A stretch of DNA of 64,000 nucleotides from Xanthomonas sp. CFBP 8443 (lineage in GTDB: Bacteria > Pseudomonadota > Gammaproteobacteria > Xanthomonadales > Xanthomonadaceae), in NCBI RefSeq assembly GCF_025666195.1, contig NZ_CP102592.1:4898001-4962000 (forward strand), written 5' to 3'. The translations under genes and the position numbers were made by a program. Of the stretch, positions 27,420 to 37,258 are shown piece after piece (the stretch's first letter is position 1; each line of letters opens with the position of its first letter). The notes beneath the pieces are model-generated. The model saw nothing but the letters and a program-made list of their open reading frames with translations. It was not told the DNA's origin and searched no databases.

Positions 27420-28388
27420 ATGCCTACGCGCGGCACCGCAACCCCTCGTTTTCCTTACAAATCCGACCGGTTGAAGCCGCTGCGCGCGTTCTGCCAGACG
27501 GTGCGGCTGGGCTCGGTCTCACGCGCCGCCGAGGCGCTGTTCGTCAGCCAGCCGGCGGTGACCCTGCAGCTGCAGGCATTGGAACGGGAGCTGGGCGTGG
27601 TGCTGTTCGAGCGCAGCGGGCGGCGCCTGATCCCCAGCCGCGAGGGCCAGCTGCTGTACGAAATGGCGCAGCCGCTGGTGGAGAGCCTGGACCGGCTGGA
27701 GGCCGATTTCCGCGAAAAGGCGCGCGGGCTGGACGCTGGCGAGCTGAACATCGCCGCCAACAGTTCCACCATCCTGTACCTGCTGCCGAAGATCGTGGAG
27801 AACTTCCGCGCCCGCCACCCGGAGGTGCGCCTGACCCTGCACAACGCGATCAGCGCCGATGGCACCGACCTGCTGCGCGAGGACGCGGTGGACCTGGCGG
27901 TGGGCTCGATGCTCGACGTGCCGGCCGACCTCAGCTACGCGCCGGTGTACCGCTTCGAGCAACTGCTGATCGCCCCGCGCGACCACCCGCTGGCGAACAA
28001 GCCCAAGCTCACCCTGGACGACCTGTCGCCGTATCCGCTGATCCTGCCGCCCAAGCGCCAGGTGACCTATCGCCTGGTCGACCTGGTGTTCCAGCAGGCG
28101 CGGGTGCCGTACACGGTGGCGCTGGAAGTGGGCGGTTGGGAAGTGATCAAGCAGTACGTGGCGATGGGCATGGGCATCTCCATCGTCAGTTCGATCTGCG
28201 TCACCGAGGCCGACCGCGGCAAGCTGGCCACGCGCTCGCTCGGCGACTATTTCCCCACCCGCAGCTATGGCGTGGTGGTGCGCAAGGGCAAGTTCCTGTC
28301 GCCGCAGGCGCGCGCCTTCATCGAGCTGATCCAGCCGGACCTGTTCACCCCGCGCGGCTACGACGAGAGCGGGCCGTCTGAGCGTTGA
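27420..28388 (+). CDS. LysR-family transcriptional regulator
   Basis: The 322-residue protein has an N-terminal winged helix-turn-helix ([55 protein letters not shown]) and a type-2 periplasmic-binding-like effector domain (about 100-300; [35 protein letters not shown]). The domain resembles the CysB-like subgroup. It is divergent from aceB across 108 bp, so control of the glyoxylate genes is the simplest hypothesis. The inducer cannot be read from the sequence. Confidence 0.9.
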   Translation: MPTRGTATPRFPYKSDRLKPLRAFCQTVRLGSVSRAAEALFVSQPAVTLQLQALERELGVVLFERSGRRLIPSREGQLLYEMAQPLVESLDRLEADFREKARGLDAGELNIAANSSTILYLLPKIVENFRARHPEVRLTLHNAISADGTDLLREDAVDLAVGSMLDVPADLSYAPVYRFEQLLIAPRDHPLANKPKLTLDDLSPYPLILPPKRQVTYRLVDLVFQQARVPYTVALEVGGWEVIKQYVAMGMGISIVSSICVTEADRGKLATRSLGDYFPTRSYGVVVRKGKFLSPQARAFIELIQPDLFTPRGYDESGPSER

Positions 28389-28685
28389 GCCAAGCTGCCG
28401 CCACGCCTGCATGGCGGTGCGTGCGGATCGCGTGGTCGCAACGGTGGCGCATCGGCCGCCGCCGCACGGCTGCCTGCGGGGTCCGGACCAATGGCCGGCG
28501 AGCTGGATGCCCGCACCGGCGGCGACTGCTTCGCGCGCTTTGGTCGGCATAGACTAGCCAGGACGCTGCACCGTCCGCGCGCGGCGCATTCGGCGGGTGG
28601 CGCCCGGGGACAGGACCGATGACCATGCACACCGCGGACGGCCTGCCGGTACGCGCCGCTCCGATCCAGTGGAAGGGCTGATGCG

Positions 28686-29945
28686 ATGAATCCAACGACG
28701 CTGTTGCTGGTGCAACTGGCGGTGATCCTCGGCGTGGCGCGCCTGTGCGGAGCGTTGCTGCAACGCGTCGGCCAGCCGCCGGTGATCGGCGAGATGGCCG
28801 CCGGATTGCTGCTCGGGCCGATCGCGTTCGGCGCCTGGCTGCCGGAGCTGCACGGCGCGCTGTTCGCGCACGCCAGCCTGCCGCCGCTGTCCGGCTTGGC
28901 CAACATCGGCGTGGTGCTTTTCATGTTCGTCGTCGGCGTGGAACTGCGCGCGCCGGACGGGACCAAGGCGCAGGTGCGCGCGTCGATGACGGTCGGTTTG
29001 GCAGGCATCGTGCTGCCGTTGCTGCTCGGGCTGGCTGCCGCGCCATGGCTGTATCCGCGCTTCGCGCCGCACGGCATCGGCTTCTGGCCGTTCGCGCTGT
29101 TCATCGCCGCGGCGATGTCGGTCACCGCGTTTCCGGTGCTTGCGCGGATCCTCAAGGACCGCAACATGACGCGCACGCCGGCCGGCCGCCTGGCGCTGGG
29201 CGCGGCGGTGATCGACGACGCCACCGTGTGGATCTTCCTGGCGATCGTGCTGACCCTGACCGGCGGCAACACGCACGGCGGCGTCGGCTTCACCGCGGTG
29301 GGCGTGCTGGTGCTGGTCGCCGTGGTCTTCGGCGTCCTGCGCCCGCTCTACGCGCGCCTGCTGAGGCCGCGCGTCGGCGACGGCGGCTACGCGCCCACCG
29401 CGCTGGTGTGGGTGCTGATCGGCCTGCTGGCATGCGCGGCCGCGGCCGAATGGATCGGCCTGCACGCGATCTTCGGCGCGTTCCTGTTCGGCATCTGCCT
29501 GCCGCGCGAGGATCGCCTGCTGGAACACCTGGCCGGACGCATCGAACCGTTGGCGATCACCCTGCTGATGCCGGTGCTGTTCGCGGTCGCCGGCCAGGCC
29601 ACCAGCCCCAGCGCGCTCGCCGGCGCGGGCATCGCCGGCTTCGTCCTGGTGATCGGCGTGGCGGTGCTCGGCAAGCTGCTCGGCTGCACGCTGGGCGCGC
29701 GCCTGAGCGGCCACGACTGGCGCGACAGCCTGACCGTGGGCTCGCTGATGAACGCGCGCGGCTTGATGGAACTGGTGGTGATCAAGATCGGCCTGGACAG
29801 CGGCCTGATCGGCCCGGACCTGTTCACCCTGCTGTTCGGGATGACCCTGGTGACCACGCTGATGGCCTCGCCGATGGTGGCCTGGTTCCACCGGCAGCGG
29901 CAGGCCGGCAGCGACGCGCTCGGCGCTGGCCGCTCCCATCGCTAA
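28686..29945 (+). CDS. Cation/proton antiporter, CPA2 family
   Basis: The 419-residue membrane protein has about a dozen hydrophobic segments and the CPA2 hallmarks: GQPPVIGEMAAGLLLGPIAF, FVVGVELR, MSVTAFPVLARILKDRNM and the paired acids VIDDATVW that bind the ion in the transport site. The late block SLMNARGLMELVVIKIGLDS is also typical. It has no C-terminal RCK/NAD domain, so it is the short form. It should exchange Na+ or K+ for protons at the inner membrane; the substrate is unspecified. Neighbouring genes give no functional clue. Confidence 0.9.
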   Translation: MNPTTLLLVQLAVILGVARLCGALLQRVGQPPVIGEMAAGLLLGPIAFGAWLPELHGALFAHASLPPLSGLANIGVVLFMFVVGVELRAPDGTKAQVRASMTVGLAGIVLPLLLGLAAAPWLYPRFAPHGIGFWPFALFIAAAMSVTAFPVLARILKDRNMTRTPAGRLALGAAVIDDATVWIFLAIVLTLTGGNTHGGVGFTAVGVLVLVAVVFGVLRPLYARLLRPRVGDGGYAPTALVWVLIGLLACAAAAEWIGLHAIFGAFLFGICLPREDRLLEHLAGRIEPLAITLLMPVLFAVAGQATSPSALAGAGIAGFVLVIGVAVLGKLLGCTLGARLSGHDWRDSLTVGSLMNARGLMELVVIKIGLDSGLIGPDLFTLLFGMTLVTTLMASPMVAWFHRQRQAGSDALGAGRSHR

Positions 29946-30065
29946 GCGCAGGAGGCCGAGCGGCGCCGCAGTGCCCTCGGCGAACCGGCAGCGCGCGCGG
30001 CTGGCGAACGCCGCGCGTGTCTGCCGAGCGCAGGCCATACTGTGCGACGCAACGCCGATCGCCCG

Positions 30066-30800
30066 ATGACCACCGCCTTGCCCACGTCCTCCCGCTACGC
30101 CGAAACCGACGCACCGCCGGCATTGCGCGACCGCCTGCGCTGCAGCTGGCGTTTCCGCCAGGGCGATGCCGATCCGCTGCCGACGCAGGTGCTGCCCGAC
30201 GGCTGCGTGGACCTGATCTGGGACGGGCGCGCGCTGTTCGTGGCCGGGCCGGACCGCGGCGCCAGCAGCGTGGCGCTGGCGCCGGGCAGCGTGCTGAGCG
30301 GCGTGCGCCTGGCCGCCGGCGCGGGCGCGAGCCTGCTCGGCGTCCCGCTGCATGCCATCGCCGACCAACGCATCGCGCTGGAGGCGCTGTGGGACGGCCG
30401 CGGCCGCGAGTGGCAGGCGCGGCTGCAGGACGGCGCCGATCCGCTACCGTTGCTGCACGCGCTGTGCGCCAGCCGCCCGCTCGCGGCGGACCTGCCGATG
30501 GCGTGGGTGTTCGCGCAGCTGGCCGGCGACACCGCGCCGCGGATGGCCGAACTGACCCGCAGCCTGGGCATCAGCGAACGCTCGCTGCGGCGCCGCTGCC
30601 AGGACGCGTTCGGTTACGGCGCCAAGACCCTGGAGCGCATCCTGCGCCTGCAACGCTTCCTGCGCCTGGCATCGGGCCACGCCACCCTGACCGCGGCGGC
30701 GCTGGAGGCCGGCTACGGCGACGCCCCGCACCTGGTCCGCGACAGCCGCCAGTTGACCGGGCTCAGCCCACGCGAGCTGGTCCGGCGGCACGCGCGCTGA
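30066..30800 (+). CDS. AraC-family transcriptional regulator
   Basis: The 244-residue protein has an N-terminal DUF6597-like sensor region (LRCSWRFRQGDADPLPTQVL, PDGCVDLIWDGR) and a C-terminal AraC helix-turn-helix pair (MAELTRSLGISERSLRRRCQ, then LTAAALEAGYGDAPHLVRDS and RQLTGLSPREL). The ATG at 30066 is preferred to an in-frame GTG at 30042. It precedes a VOC-protein gene by 70 bp on the same strand and may regulate it. Confidence 0.85.
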   Translation: MTTALPTSSRYAETDAPPALRDRLRCSWRFRQGDADPLPTQVLPDGCVDLIWDGRALFVAGPDRGASSVALAPGSVLSGVRLAAGAGASLLGVPLHAIADQRIALEALWDGRGREWQARLQDGADPLPLLHALCASRPLAADLPMAWVFAQLAGDTAPRMAELTRSLGISERSLRRRCQDAFGYGAKTLERILRLQRFLRLASGHATLTAAALEAGYGDAPHLVRDSRQLTGLSPRELVRRHAR

Positions 30801-30870
30801 GCTGGCCGTTTTCGCCAAGCCGGCGACGGCGTGGCGATGGATACTGGCCTCCCTTTTCACGGAGCCCGCC

Positions 30871-31221
30871 ATGAGCCGCGCCGACCAGCAGCACCGCATC
30901 GACTACCTGGAATTCGCCGTCGCCTCGATCGCCGCGGCCAAGGCCTTCTACGGCCAGGCCTTCGACTGGACCTTCCAGGACTACGGCCCGGACTACTGCG
31001 AATTCCGCGACGGCCGCCTCAGCGGCGGCTTCTTCCACGGCACCGCGCAGCCCGGCGGCGCCCTGGTGGTGCTGTATTCCAACGACCTGGCCGACACCCA
31101 GGCGCGCATCGAAGCCGCCGGCGGCCGCATCGTCCGCCCGCTGTTCGAATTCCCCGGCGGCCGCCGCTTCCATTTCGCCGACCAGGACGGCTACGAGCTG
31201 GCGGTGTGGTCGGAGGGCTGA
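30871..31221 (+). CDS. VOC-family (glyoxalase-like) protein
   Basis: The 116-residue protein has the paired beta-alpha-beta-beta-beta modules of the vicinal oxygen chelate fold: IDYLEFAVASIAAAKAFYGQ and AFDWTFQDYGPDYCEF, then VLYSNDLADTQARIEAAGG and FEFPGGRRFHFADQDGYELA. The family includes glyoxalases, dioxygenases and resistance proteins, and the substrate is not predictable. It is the last chromosomal gene before the cas promoter region. Confidence 0.85.
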   Translation: MSRADQQHRIDYLEFAVASIAAAKAFYGQAFDWTFQDYGPDYCEFRDGRLSGGFFHGTAQPGGALVVLYSNDLADTQARIEAAGGRIVRPLFEFPGGRRFHFADQDGYELAVWSEG

Positions 31222-31321
31222 GACAACAAGCACGACACCTGCGCACGGGGCGGATCGATCACGACCGATGTCGGCCATCTGTTGCAATGGTCCATGCTCG
31301 CCAAAAAATTTGTCCACAACC

Positions 31322-31351
31322 TAGACCCAAGAACACGACAACTTGGGTCTA
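31322..31351. promoter_or_regulatory. Perfect 10-bp inverted repeat upstream of cas1
   Basis: TAGACCCAAG (31322-31331) and CTTGGGTCTA (31342-31351) are exact inverted copies separated by ten bases, with arm centres 20 bp apart. The right arm runs into TAATAT (31350-31355), a plausible -10 box, 63 bp before the chosen cas1 start. The layout suggests an operator overlapping the cas promoter, although a transcribed hairpin is also possible. Confidence 0.55.
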
Positions 31352-31417
31352 ATATCCAAGCCTGAACAGGCCACGGATCCGATGCGAGCGCAACGGCTGC
31401 CGGCCCACAAGGGGTAC

Positions 31418-32404
31418 ATGGACGCACTGCCAGCTTCGGATCTGAAAACGATCCTGCATTCCAAACGGGCGAATCTCTACTATCTCCAGCATTGCCGTGT
31501 GCTGGTCAACGGCGGGCGCGTCGAGTATGTGACCGACGCGGGAAAGCGTTCGCTGTACTGGAACATTCCGATCGCGAACACCACAACGCTGTTACTAGGA
31601 ACGGGCACGTCGATTACCCAGGCCGCCATGCGCGAGCTGGCCAAGGCAGGCGTGCTGGTGGGCTTCTGCGGCGGTGGCGGTACGCCGTTGTTCACGGCGA
31701 ACGAAATGGACGTCGAGGTCACTTGGTTCTCTCCCCAGAGCGAATACCGGCCTACCGAATATCTACAGGCCTGGGTCAGGTTCTGGTTCGATGACGACCT
31801 GCGGTTGTGCGCGGCCAAAGCATTCCAACAAGCGCGCAACCGGCGCATCGGCGAGCAATGGCTGTTGCGCCCACTAAAGGATGCTGGTTTCGCCCCTCCC
31901 GCCGCCCGCCTGCAGGAGTTGTTGGAAAGAAGTTCCAGGAACATCGAACTGGCGCAGGACAACACGGCCCTGCTGACCGAAGAGGCACGCCTGACCAAGG
32001 CATTGTTCAAGCTGGCCGTGGACACCGTCGGCTACGGCGAGTTCACCCGCGCCAAACGCGGCGCCGGCAACGATCCGGCCAACCGTTTTCTCGATCACGG
32101 CAACTATCTCGCCTATGGGCTGGGGGCGACCGCGACATGGGTGCTGGGGCTGCCGCATGGCCTGGCAGTCCTGCACGGGAAAACCCGGCGCGGCGGGCTG
32201 GTGTTCGATGCCGCCGACCTGGTCAAGGATGCCAGCATCCTCCCGCAGGCGTTCTTGTCGGCCATGCGCGGGGACGACGAACAAGCGTTTCGGCAAAACT
32301 GTATCGAAGCGCTTGCCCGCAGCGAATCGCTGGATTTCATGATCGAGACACTCAAGGAGGTGGCGCTGGCGACGGCATCGCTGAAGCGCGACGGTGCAGC
32401 ATGA
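31418..32404 (+). CDS. cas1: CRISPR integrase Cas1, type I-F
   Basis: The 328-residue protein matches type I-F Cas1 closely: LKTILHSKRANLYYLQHCRV, NTTTLLLGTGTSITQAAMRE, LVGFCGGGGTPLF, FTRAKRGAGNDPANRFLDHG and HGLAVLHGKTRRGGLVFD, which include the conserved Glu, His and Asp metal ligands. It inserts new spacers together with the Cas2-3 fusion. The ATG at 31418 matches the family N-terminus (MDxxxxSDLKTIL) and has AAGGGG just upstream; longer in-frame starts add an unusual extension. Its TGA overlaps the next ATG (ATGA). Confidence 0.97.
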   Translation: MDALPASDLKTILHSKRANLYYLQHCRVLVNGGRVEYVTDAGKRSLYWNIPIANTTTLLLGTGTSITQAAMRELAKAGVLVGFCGGGGTPLFTANEMDVEVTWFSPQSEYRPTEYLQAWVRFWFDDDLRLCAAKAFQQARNRRIGEQWLLRPLKDAGFAPPAARLQELLERSSRNIELAQDNTALLTEEARLTKALFKLAVDTVGYGEFTRAKRGAGNDPANRFLDHGNYLAYGLGATATWVLGLPHGLAVLHGKTRRGGLVFDAADLVKDASILPQAFLSAMRGDDEQAFRQNCIEALARSESLDFMIETLKEVALATASLKRDGAA

Positions 32405-35400
32405 ACATCTTGCTGGTGTCCCAGTGCGACAAGCGCGCACTGACCGAGACCCGGCGCATCCTCGACCAGTTCGCCGAGCGCCGCGGCGACCGCACCTGGC
32501 AGACGCCGATTACCCAAACGGGCCTGGATACCCTGCGCAAGCTCCTGCGCCGCACCGCGCGCAAGAATACCGCCGTTGCTTGCCATTGGATCCGCGGTCT
32601 GGACCATAGCGAACTCTTGTGGATCGTCGGGGACGCCAGCCGCTTCAATGCGCAAGGTGCCGTGCCAACAGATACCACCACGCGCAACGTGCTACGTCGC
32701 GGCGACGAGAACGATTGGCATCGTGCGGAAGACATCCGGCTGCTCGCGCAACTGGCCGCGTTGCTGCACGACCTGGGCAAGATCAGTGTTGCCTTCCAGG
32801 CGCGGCTGCACGGGCACTTGCAGGAACGCAACCTCTATCGCCACGAATGGGTGTCGCTGCGCATGTTCCAGGCTTTCGTCGGCCAGGACGACGATACGGG
32901 CTGGCTGCACCGCCTGTCCGATCCGGATGGCAGCGACGTGCTGAGCTGGACAGCAGACGGACGCTACCGCCGCGATGGCCTGGATGCCGACCCTGGGCGT
33001 CCATTCGAACAATTGCCGCCCCTCGCTGCGGCGATAGCCTGGTTGGTCTTGACGCACCACCGCTTGCCGTTGATACCCGTCGCCAACGAGGACGGCACTC
33101 AGGGCTGGCTGGGCCGCCGTGCCCGCACCTTCAATCCTATGTGGCTGGAGGCGCCGCTATCGCTGGTCGGGCACGACTGGAACGAGATCCGCCAGCCCTT
33201 CGAACGCACCAGGATAGAGCCTTATTGGAATCCCGCAGGTCCATTGCCGGTCGCCACGGCGGCGTGGCGTGCACAGGCTGCGCGCCTGGCAAAGCGTCTG
33301 ACTGAACTGCGCGGGCGTCGCGACGACGACTGGCTGGGCAATCCATACGTGATGCACCTGGCGCGACTCAGCCTGATGCTGGCTGATCATGCCTACTCCA
33401 GACTGGGACTGGACAAGAACGACCAGCCTGTCCCCGAGCGCAGGCCGCATCTGCAAGCGGATACATGGCTGATGGCCAATACGACCCGCAACCAGGCCGG
33501 TACCACGGTGCCCAACCAGTCCTTGGTGGAACACTTGCTGGGCGTGACCCATACCACCGGCCTGATCGCCCATGCCCTGCCCGGTTTCGAGCGCCACCTG
33601 CCTCGGTTGGCTCAGCACCGCGGCCTGCGCAAGCGCAGTGCCGATCCCCGCTTCGCCTGGCAGGACAAGGCGGCCGATGCGGCGACCGCGTTGCGCGAAG
33701 CGGCACGTGCGCAGGGTGCGTTCATTGTCAACATGGCATCCACCGGCTGCGGCAAGACCTTGGGCAATGCACGCATTCTCTATGCATTGGCCGATCCGCA
33801 ACACGGCATGCGCGCGACCTATGCACTCGGATTGCGCTCGCTGACCTTGCAGACCGGCCGTAGCTACCGCACCGACCTGCACTTGAGCGACGACGAACTG
33901 GCCATTCGCGTAGGCGGCTCGGCCAGCCAAGCGCTGTTCGACTACTACCAACAGAAAGCCGAGTCCCACGGATCGGCTTCGGTTCAGTCGCTGCTGGAGG
34001 AGGACAGCCACATCCTGTACGACGGCACCACCGCCGACCACCCGCTACTATCCCGCGCGCTGCACGACCCGGAAATTCGCAAGCTGCTGTCCGCGCCGAT
34101 GCTGGTCTGCACCGTGGATCATATGGTTCCGGCCACCGAATCGCTGCGCGCAGGACGCCAAATCGCGCCGATGCTGCGGCTGATGAGCGCCGACCTGATC
34201 CTCGACGAACTGGATGACTACGATCTGGACGACCTGCCCGCGTTAACCAGACTGGTGCATTGGGCCGGGATGCTGGGCACGCGTGTGCTGCTGTCCTCGG
34301 CAACGTTGCCGCCAGCGTTGCTCGAAGGAATGTATGCGGCCTATCGCGCCGGGCGCATGCACTACCAACGCAACCGCGGCGCCGACGGCGGCAACGCGGA
34401 TGCGGCGGTGATGGTGCAATGCCTGTGGGCCGATGAATTCGGTGTGCAGACGGCCGCCTGTCCAGACGCGGCGTCCTTCGCGCAGCAGCACCTGCAATTC
34501 GTCGGCCGGCGTTCCACGCGGCTGCAGAAGGCCGAGCCGCTGCGGCGGGGCGCGCTGCTGCCGCTGCAACTTCAGTCGCGCCAGCGCGAGCAGATCCATG
34601 CCGAATTCGCGGGGCACGTCCGCACCGCCTGCTTGGACCTGCACGCCGCTCACGCGCAAGCCGATCCGGTCAGCGGCAAGCGCGTCAGCTTCGGCTTGGT
34701 GCGCATGGCCAATATCGATCCGCTGTTCGACGTGGCACAGGCGCTGTTCCGGCTTGGCGCCCCAGAGGGCACGCGCATCCACCTGTGCGTCTACCATGCG
34801 CGCTTCCCGTTGCTGCAATGCTCGGCGATCGAGCAGCAGCTCGACGCGGCGTTTGATCGTCGTGGCGACGGCTTGACGGTCTATCGCCTGCCCGCGATCC
34901 GCGCCGCGCTGGACGCCGGCCCCGAGCAGCAACAGGTGTTCATCGTACTCGCCAGCCCGGTGTGCGAAGTCGGCCGCGACTGGGATGCGGACTGGGCGGT
35001 GGCCGAACCGTCGTCAATGCGCTCGCTGATCCAGCTTGCCGGGCGCGTGCAGCGCCATCGCGGGACGCCGGGCACCGCGCCGAACGTGCTGATCTTCGAC
35101 ACCAATCTGCGCCATTTTCGACAGATAGGACAGGACGCACCAGCGTTCGTGCATCCTGGATTCGAGCAGGCCCACGGCGCACGCACGGAACGCTTCCGGC
35201 TGCAGACCCACCGGCTCGGCAAGTTGTTGCGGGCCGACGAGTACACCACGCTGACCGCGCTGCCACGTATCCAGCCATTGCCTCACGCCAAGCAGCAGCC
35301 CCAGCACAATCTGGTAGACCTGGAACACGCGCGCATGGCCGACAGCATGCTACCCAAGCCCCGCACCAGCGTATCCACTTCGGTCCGCAGTGCCGTCACA

Positions 35401-35814
35401 TTTCCATTGGATGCCGCGTGCGCCTGGCAATACCCAAGGGCCGCACTGACCGGCGTACTGCCGCAACAACAGCCATTCCGCGACGATCCGCTGCCCTCGA
35501 TCACGCTGGTCCTGCTACCCGACGATGAAGAAGAACAGCTTGTCCTGCACCGCATCGAGGAAAGCAACATCCGCCGCGACGAGAAGCTCTATACCGCCGT
35601 GGAGCGCAGCCAGCGCCATGACATCCAACTCGATCCCGGCCCGCGTATCGCGCCGTGGGGCGAGTTCGACCTCATAGCATTGCTCGCCGAGCAGGCTGAG
35701 CACCTCAACCTCTCCCTGCAGCATTGCGCCGAACGGCTGGCGACGGTGGAGGTTCCGGAGAGCAAGCAAGGATGGAGGTTCCACCCATGGCTAGGATTCG
35801 CCAAGCAGAAGTAA
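32401..35814 (+). CDS. cas3: Cas2-Cas3 fusion nuclease-helicase, type I-F
   Basis: The 1,137-residue protein begins with a Cas2-like domain (MNILLVSQCDKRALTETRRI, to about residue 95), then an HD nuclease domain with LAALLHDLGKISVAFQ at about 120-135. The superfamily 2 helicase follows: Walker A NMASTGCGKTLG at about 445, LILDELDDYD at about 600, SSATLPP and the motif VI QLAGRVQRHR. The fusion defines subtype I-F; it degrades target DNA and joins Cas1 in the adaptation complex. The family is usually near 1,080-1,100 residues, so this one is slightly long. It is intact and overlaps cas1 by four bases. Confidence 0.96.
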   Translation: MNILLVSQCDKRALTETRRILDQFAERRGDRTWQTPITQTGLDTLRKLLRRTARKNTAVACHWIRGLDHSELLWIVGDASRFNAQGAVPTDTTTRNVLRRGDENDWHRAEDIRLLAQLAALLHDLGKISVAFQARLHGHLQERNLYRHEWVSLRMFQAFVGQDDDTGWLHRLSDPDGSDVLSWTADGRYRRDGLDADPGRPFEQLPPLAAAIAWLVLTHHRLPLIPVANEDGTQGWLGRRARTFNPMWLEAPLSLVGHDWNEIRQPFERTRIEPYWNPAGPLPVATAAWRAQAARLAKRLTELRGRRDDDWLGNPYVMHLARLSLMLADHAYSRLGLDKNDQPVPERRPHLQADTWLMANTTRNQAGTTVPNQSLVEHLLGVTHTTGLIAHALPGFERHLPRLAQHRGLRKRSADPRFAWQDKAADAATALREAARAQGAFIVNMASTGCGKTLGNARILYALADPQHGMRATYALGLRSLTLQTGRSYRTDLHLSDDELAIRVGGSASQALFDYYQQKAESHGSASVQSLLEEDSHILYDGTTADHPLLSRALHDPEIRKLLSAPMLVCTVDHMVPATESLRAGRQIAPMLRLMSADLILDELDDYDLDDLPALTRLVHWAGMLGTRVLLSSATLPPALLEGMYAAYRAGRMHYQRNRGADGGNADAAVMVQCLWADEFGVQTAACPDAASFAQQHLQFVGRRSTRLQKAEPLRRGALLPLQLQSRQREQIHAEFAGHVRTACLDLHAAHAQADPVSGKRVSFGLVRMANIDPLFDVAQALFRLGAPEGTRIHLCVYHARFPLLQCSAIEQQLDAAFDRRGDGLTVYRLPAIRAALDAGPEQQQVFIVLASPVCEVGRDWDADWAVAEPSSMRSLIQLAGRVQRHRGTPGTAPNVLIFDTNLRHFRQIGQDAPAFVHPGFEQAHGARTERFRLQTHRLGKLLRADEYTTLTALPRIQPLPHAKQQPQHNLVDLEHARMADSMLPKPRTSVSTSVRSAVTFPLDAACAWQYPRAALTGVLPQQQPFRDDPLPSITLVLLPDDEEEQLVLHRIEESNIRRDEKLYTAVERSQRHDIQLDPGPRIAPWGEFDLIALLAEQAEHLNLSLQHCAERLATVEVPESKQGWRFHPWLGFAKQK

Positions 35815-35872
35815 ATATCCACTAGAAGAGGACAGACAGCAGGGTAGTAAAGATCGACAGCACTTTGGATCA

Positions 35873-37258
35873 ATGGAACACGATCTTAGGGGAATAGAGG
35901 GAATGAAAGAACTGACCGATAGAGGCAAAAATTTCCGCTCCGCCATCGCCACATTCATCGACACCCGGCGCGAGGCCAAGCTGAAGGGCAAGGACGACGG
36001 TGCCGACACGGCATCCAAGTACGAATATGGCATCTGGCTGGCCGATGCGGCGCGCCGGGTCGGACAGATCCAGGCGGTGACCCATGTGCTCAAGGCCACA
36101 CACCCAGATGCACGTGGCAGTAGCCTGCATGTCGCGCCTGCCGCACTACCGCGACACGTCGAAATCGGTAGCCACGTCCTTGGCGACGACTACGCCGAGG
36201 ACGTGGTCGGCAATGCCGCTGCGCTGGACGTGTTCAAGTTCCTCAAACTGGACATCGAGGGGCGGCGCCTGCTCGACTGGATGCAGGCCGGCGACGACGA
36301 CCTGCGCGACGCGCTGAACGCCGATGCCGCAGTGGCGACCGACTGGATGCGAGCATTTGGCAGCCTGGTGCGCAGCGACCAGCAGCCCAGCTCGCACGAG
36401 GCAGCTAAGCAGGTTTACTGGCTGGCCGGTGAGGAGCCGGCCGACGACACCCAGTACCACCTGCTGCAGCCGCTGTTCTCCAGCAGCCTGACACATGCCG
36501 TACATGCCGAGATCCGGGAGGCGCGCTTCGGCGAGGACAACAAAGCGGCACGACAGGCCTATCGCGACAAGCAGCCGTTCGACGAGATCTATCGCGACTA
36601 CCGCCACCTGGTCGCACGCAAGCTGGGCGGCACCAAGCCACAGAACATCAGCCAGCTCAACAGCGATCGCGGCGGCGTGAACTATCTGCTGGCCTCACTG
36701 CCGCCGCGCTGGACCCAGGAGCGTCCGCGCAGCCTGCTTGATCTGGACTCGGCGCTGGAACGCTTCGCCTGGTTCGAGGGCGTGCGGCAACTGATCAAGA
36801 CGCTGAGCGACTTCCTGTTGACTAATCCTCCCAAGAACGACGCCATCAGGAAAACGCGAGAAGCGATCGAGCAAGCACTAGGCCTGCAACTGGCCTACTT
36901 CGCCAGTACCATCCACGCCCGTTTCGAGCCTGGCTGGACGCGCGATCCCAACTGCCAACTGCCGTTGTGCGAGCGACTGTGGCTAGACCCGGCTCGGATC
37001 GATCTGCCGGACCGCGAAGACCCGCAACGCCCAGAATGGCAGCAAGACGATCGTGATTTCAGAGAAGCCTACGACTTCGGCGACTGGCCCGATGAGATCG
37101 CTGGGCGCTTCGCCAACTGGCTCAACGACCAATTACGCGAGGCGGGGATTGCGGGCCTCGGCGACGACCAGTTCCAGCATTGGGCCGCCCAAGCCATCGT
37201 CGATGCGGCGTGGCCTGTGCCGATGCGCCGCCGTGCGTCGGCAGGAGGTGCAGCATGA
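35873..37258 (+). CDS. csy1: Csy1 (Cas8f), large subunit of the I-F Cascade
   Basis: The 461-residue protein carries Csy1 blocks: YEYGIWLADAARRVGQIQAV, THVLKATHPDARGSSLH, KYLKLD-type FKFLKLDIEG, GTKPQNISQLNSDRGGVNYL and LLASLPPRW. Csy1 with Csy2 holds the 5' end of the crRNA and takes part in PAM recognition. An ATG ten codons in (35903) fits the family length equally well. The TGA overlaps the csy2 ATG by four bases. A 58-bp gap separates it from cas3. Confidence 0.95.
   Translation: MEHDLRGIEGMKELTDRGKNFRSAIATFIDTRREAKLKGKDDGADTASKYEYGIWLADAARRVGQIQAVTHVLKATHPDARGSSLHVAPAALPRHVEIGSHVLGDDYAEDVVGNAAALDVFKFLKLDIEGRRLLDWMQAGDDDLRDALNADAAVATDWMRAFGSLVRSDQQPSSHEAAKQVYWLAGEEPADDTQYHLLQPLFSSSLTHAVHAEIREARFGEDNKAARQAYRDKQPFDEIYRDYRHLVARKLGGTKPQNISQLNSDRGGVNYLLASLPPRWTQERPRSLLDLDSALERFAWFEGVRQLIKTLSDFLLTNPPKNDAIRKTREAIEQALGLQLAYFASTIHARFEPGWTRDPNCQLPLCERLWLDPARIDLPDREDPQRPEWQQDDRDFREAYDFGDWPDEIAGRFANWLNDQLREAGIAGLGDDQFQHWAAQAIVDAAWPVPMRRRASAGGAA

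Noticed and set aside
31343..31417. Earlier in-frame starts for cas1 (TTG at 31343, ATG at 31382)
   Set aside because: They would put the inverted repeat and promoter-like TAATAT inside or at the coding region and add residues absent from type I-F Cas1.
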